From: a virus
Reading direction: 5' to 3' (one strand)
IMG/VR virus record: IMGVR_UViG_3300044568_003994
Coordinates: 1 to 41,306 of that record
Length of the DNA: 41,306 nucleotides
The number at the start of each line of letters is the position of its first letter. Position 1 is the first letter of the stretch. A program made the translations under genes and the position numbers. Positions 38,815 to 41,306 of this stretch are shown piece by piece. The notes beneath the pieces were generated by a model. The model was not told the origin of the DNA and ran no database searches. It was given only the letters and a program-made list of their open reading frames with translations.

Positions 38815-39159
38815 TTAATTAAATCCACTAGATGTTGACCCATATGGATTATTATCTCCGCTGTATATATCAGTTACATCACCATCTAAATCCCTTAGCG
38901 CAAATACACAATACCAAAGAGTATTATCTTCTAATGCTGTAAATTTATGTTCATGTTCTTTTTTTATGATGATGAAAGTAGCTGCTGTAAATTCTTTTGG
39001 TTCACAACCTTCAACTTCTACCAATACTTTACCTGAGGCTAATAAAGATACATGGTCAAATTTATGAGTGTGTCCTTCGACAAAATCACCTTTCTTCTCA
39101 AGGTAATTTTGTCTTACCCATATATTACCAAAATAACCCAACTCATGTATTTTTATCAT
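38815..39159 (-). CDS. Cupin-fold protein
   Basis: 114 residues. FVEGHTHKFDHVSLLASGKVLVEVEG (His30, His32) and EHEHKF give the cupin metal site. Usually a small-molecule or structural barrel; here in the fibre gene cluster, coupled by ATGA to the upstream chaperone gene. Role unknown. Confidence 0.85.
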   Translation of the reverse strand: MIKIHELGYFGNIWVRQNYLEKKGDFVEGHTHKFDHVSLLASGKVLVEVEGCEPKEFTAATFIIIKKEHEHKFTALEDNTLWYCVFALRDLDGDVTDIYSGDNNPYGSTSSGFN

Positions 39160-39629
39160 CCTATTGTTACCACTGGTGTAATTGGTGCGGATGAAATGAC
39201 AGGTTCGTTAGGCCAAATGATTTTAGTAGGAAAGTTCGGTTGTTGAGGAATATCTCGTAATAGCTGTCTGTAACTAGCAAATGCTTCCTTTTGATCTTCT
39301 CTGAGAGTGGAGTCACCAAGTTGTGTATAATCGCTTATGATTAAAAGTCTATTTCTTCTTAATAATGCTTCTTGTTTAATTGTTTCACTATCAACTTCTT
39401 CCAATTCAACCAAAATATCTATTTCTTCTTGATTGGAAACATCTTTAAGAAGTTGTTGTCTTGAAACATCCACAAAAGGTCTGAATGATTCTATATAGGT
39501 TTCTAAATGTTCACCAACTAAATATCTACCATCTTCAATTGGTAATGTAATTGCCATTGGGGAATAACCATCAAATCTTATAATAGCCTGTCCTGTATCT
39601 TTATTAAAGTTTATTATTTTAAAATTCAT
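39156..39629 (-). CDS. Tail fibre assembly chaperone-like protein
   Basis: 157 residues. The C-terminal half (RRNRLLIISDYTQLGDSTL, FASYRQLLRDIPQQPNFP, IIWPNEP) matches the phage tail-assembly chaperone pattern (R..LL..sDwTql.D...YR..LRDi..q..FP...WP). It lies directly after the glycine-rich fibre gene, the usual place for the fibre chaperone. Confidence 0.82.
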   Translation of the reverse strand: MNFKIINFNKDTGQAIIRFDGYSPMAITLPIEDGRYLVGEHLETYIESFRPFVDVSRQQLLKDVSNQEEIDILVELEEVDSETIKQEALLRRNRLLIISDYTQLGDSTLREDQKEAFASYRQLLRDIPQQPNFPTKIIWPNEPVISSAPITPVVTIG

Positions 39630-39640
39630 ATTTTTCTCTT

Positions 39641-40528
39641 TTAAGTATTAGCACCATTCACGGTACCGCCTGTTATAGTTGACCCCGTTGATGCTCTTGT
39701 ATTTGTTGCTATTCCTGCTGCACCTCCACCACCTGGAGGATTAAGATAGGCCATAGAAGCAGTAGAACTGCTGTATACATAATTTGCTCCTCCACCAGAA
39801 GCACCAGCAGCACCATACGAACCACCGGTGCCGCCAGTACCACCAATGGCAGTACAAACCCCATCATTGCCGCCTGTACCTGCACTACCACCGGCCGCAG
39901 CGGTAAGCGAACCACTACCACCACTTCCTAAACCACCTCCGCCCGCGCCGCCAATACCTTCATTATAACCGACGTTATAATTACCATAAAATTCACTTAG
40001 CCCTACGGATCCGCCTCCACCTCCACCACCGCCTCCGCCGGCGATTCTTCCATTGTTGGTAACTGTAGTGGCATATTGAAATAATATAGCTGGACCACCT
40101 GCTGCCCCAACAGCTTCGGTATCTCCCCCAGCACCACCATAACCAACTATAGTTCCATTATTAACTACTGATAAAGTAGTTCCGGTAGGAAATGTTACGC
40201 CTGTCGCAAATGCATAATTTCCAGATGTTGCATATACATAAACACCCGCATTAATGGTGATAGTTGCGGTCAACTTGAGCACTTGGTTCCATCCAGCTGC
40301 GATTGCCGATGACTTCAAATTATAATTTGAAGTATTTCCAGAAATAGTCTGATTAAATACGAAAGCATTTGCCTTTCCATAAAAACTACTTAACGAAATT
40401 GCGCCGGAGGCAACGCCTGCTAAAGTTCTGCTAGTAGCATCATTTAAACTACGAGTAGATGTGGCAGATAATCCCAATTCAACACTGATATTAGATATTG
40501 AAATTGCCCCAGATGCTTGTAATGTCAT
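39641..40528 (-). CDS. Glycine-rich tail-fibre adhesin
   Basis: 295 residues. N-terminus MTLQASGAISISNISVELGL with RTLAGVASGAISLSSFYGKA is a common phage fibre attachment module. The C-terminal half has many poly-Gly runs (GGGGGGGGGS, GGAGGGGLGSGG, PGGGGAAG), like the polyglycine helix bundle of T2-type gp38 adhesins. Likely the receptor-binding tip. Start shares one base with the stop of the upstream fibre gene (TAATG). Confidence 0.85.
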   Translation of the reverse strand: MTLQASGAISISNISVELGLSATSTRSLNDATSRTLAGVASGAISLSSFYGKANAFVFNQTISGNTSNYNLKSSAIAAGWNQVLKLTATITINAGVYVYATSGNYAFATGVTFPTGTTLSVVNNGTIVGYGGAGGDTEAVGAAGGPAILFQYATTVTNNGRIAGGGGGGGGGGSVGLSEFYGNYNVGYNEGIGGAGGGGLGSGGSGSLTAAAGGSAGTGGNDGVCTAIGGTGGTGGSYGAAGASGGGANYVYSSSTASMAYLNPPGGGGAAGIATNTRASTGSTITGGTVNGANT

Positions 40529-41306
40529 TATTTACCATCCACCAATTTCTTCAGTTCATCGATTTGCCCCTGTTGTTCCTTGATGGCCTCGATAAGTAAT
40601 GGCACGAGCAATTCATATCTGACTGCCAGATAACCACTTTCTCTTGTGGCAACTGCCTCGGGTAATACCTTTTCTATTTCTTGTGCGATTACTCCAACAT
40701 CACTTTTACGTACAAAATAGCCGTCGATACCACCTCGCCTTTCTATCTCTTCATCCGTCCAATCAAATTTAACTCCGTTGATTTGTTTAACTTTTGCAAG
40801 TGCATTACTAATTGGAATTACGTTTTCTTTTAATCTTTTATCGGAAGTATAATAAGCAGTAATATTAGCAGTTGCCCTTATATCACCAGCTGTAGCTGCG
40901 GCAGCAGTTCCCACCCCTATCGAATTAAATTGGAAGTTTGACGCGGTTCCTAATGCGGATTGCTTGCCATTAAAAGTAGTCCAATCAGTAGAAGTCAGGT
41001 ATCCAGAAACAGAAGTAGTGGCGGCTGCCATGGATATAGCAGGTGTTGTACCACCGGATGAGACAACTGGTGCTGTACCGGTAACACTAGTGACTGTTCC
41101 GGTATTTGCGGTTGCTCCAGTGGCGATGCCATCCAATTTACTAGCATAGGCGGAAGTCATATAACCACTTACAGAAGCGGTGGCGGCTGCTAAAGTGGCT
41201 TGTTTATTATTAAAAGTATTCCAATCAGTAGAAGTCAGGTATCCAGAAACAGAAGTAGTGGCGGCTGCTAAAGTGGCTTGTTTATTATTAAAAGTATTCC
41301 AATCAG
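40528..41306 (-). CDS. Tail fibre with S74 intramolecular chaperone domain (5' end outside window)
   Basis: The reading frame is open to the right edge, so an internal ATG at 41160 is not the true start. It begins with 26-residue repeats (SVSGYLTSTDWNTFNNKQAT) and ends with the S74 peptidase/chaperone domain: TSDKRLKENVIPISNALAKV, INGVKFDW, VGVIAQEIEKVLPEAV, YELLVPLLIEAIKEQQ. The domain trimerises the fibre and then cuts itself off. A classic side-fibre layout. Confidence 0.92.
   Translation of the reverse strand, partial: DWNTFNNKQATLAAATTSVSGYLTSTDWNTFNNKQATLAAATASVSGYMTSAYASKLDGIATGATANTGTVTSVTGTAPVVSSGGTTPAISMAAATTSVSGYLTSTDWTTFNGKQSALGTASNFQFNSIGVGTAAAATAGDIRATANITAYYTSDKRLKENVIPISNALAKVKQINGVKFDWTDEEIERRGGIDGYFVRKSDVGVIAQEIEKVLPEAVATRESGYLAVRYELLVPLLIEAIKEQQGQIDELKKLVDGK
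41191..41306 (-). repeat. 78-bp tandem repeats in the fibre gene
   Basis: The sequence at 41191 recurs at 41269 (period 78 bp, 26 codons) almost identically up to the window end; a diverged copy is at about 40970-41030. Encodes fibre shaft repeats. Confidence 0.8.

Noticed and set aside
40960-41306. 78-bp repeats as a CRISPR or mobile element
   Set aside because: They are in-frame shaft repeats of a fibre gene with an S74 domain.
1-41306. Insertion sequences, integrase or attachment sites
   Set aside because: No transposase, integrase or terminal-repeat pairs with target duplications were seen.

Overview
The window looks like part of a large, AT-rich genome of a tailed phage that infects an aerobic methanotroph. 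The host assignment rests on the left edge, where the first 86 residues of a methane/ammonia monooxygenase subunit C (PmoC) are encoded. It is supported by a 24-residue PqqA peptide, the precursor of the PQQ cofactor of methanol dehydrogenases. The phage assignment rests on tail-fibre genes at the right edge (S74 chaperone domain, glycine-rich adhesin, fibre assembly chaperone, PAAR tip), an Mtd-like fibre, a tRNA cluster, a phage-type RNA ligase, and many short overlapping genes. Large freshwater phages carrying pmoC are known, and this window fits that group. Nearly every gene is on the minus strand; the exception is a five-gene membrane cassette at 21184-22961.

Layout in coordinate order. 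1-3566: pmoC (partial), NAD-dependent DNA ligase, ClpP and small proteins. 3620-5882: a hypothetical protein, a secreted HExxH protein and an Mtd-like fibre. 5960-10398: RNA ligase plus phosphoesterase, a nuclease/methyltransferase pair, a 2OG oxygenase, a parvulin and small proteins. 10438-13925: a tRNA cluster (Met, Gly, Glu, Thr, a second CAT tRNA, Asn, Ser) with a GIY-YIG nuclease/methyltransferase pair and an unusual run of end-to-end RNA elements, each closed by its own inverted repeat. 13936-18211: small genes, a PNK-like kinase, a structured non-coding region, an amidoligase-like protein and a RelE-like pair. 18300-20959: a GHKL-type ATPase, a tiny ORF and a lipoprotein. 21184-22961: the plus-strand membrane cassette. 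23065-30848: small membrane proteins, a CHASE2 adenylate cyclase, a RimK-like ATP-grasp ligase, pqqA and a curli module (two curlin-like proteins, a FecR-domain protein, CsgG, CsgF). 30900-35945: a bilin reductase plus heme oxygenase, ClpS, Hsp20, DnaK, a MazG-like enzyme and ribosomal protein bS21. 35955-41306: a membrane protein, RlpA, a structured RNA region, a 51-aa ORF and tail-tip/fibre genes.

Together the genes suggest a phage that modifies host physiology broadly. PmoC and PqqA point to methane and methanol oxidation. Heme oxygenase plus a ferredoxin-dependent bilin reductase could make a bilin pigment. DnaK, Hsp20, ClpS, ClpP and parvulin form a proteostasis set. RNA ligase, kinase and phosphoesterase could repair cleaved RNA near a tRNA array. 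Curli parts, a cyclase and RimK form one collinear block whose purpose is not obvious for a phage.

Expression appears to rely heavily on near-perfect sigma70-type promoters (TTGACA, 16-17 bp, TATAAT) in short intergenic gaps. Paired genes are often coupled by 8-nt, 4-nt or 1-nt start/stop overlaps. All identifications come from reading motifs; no database search was possible.
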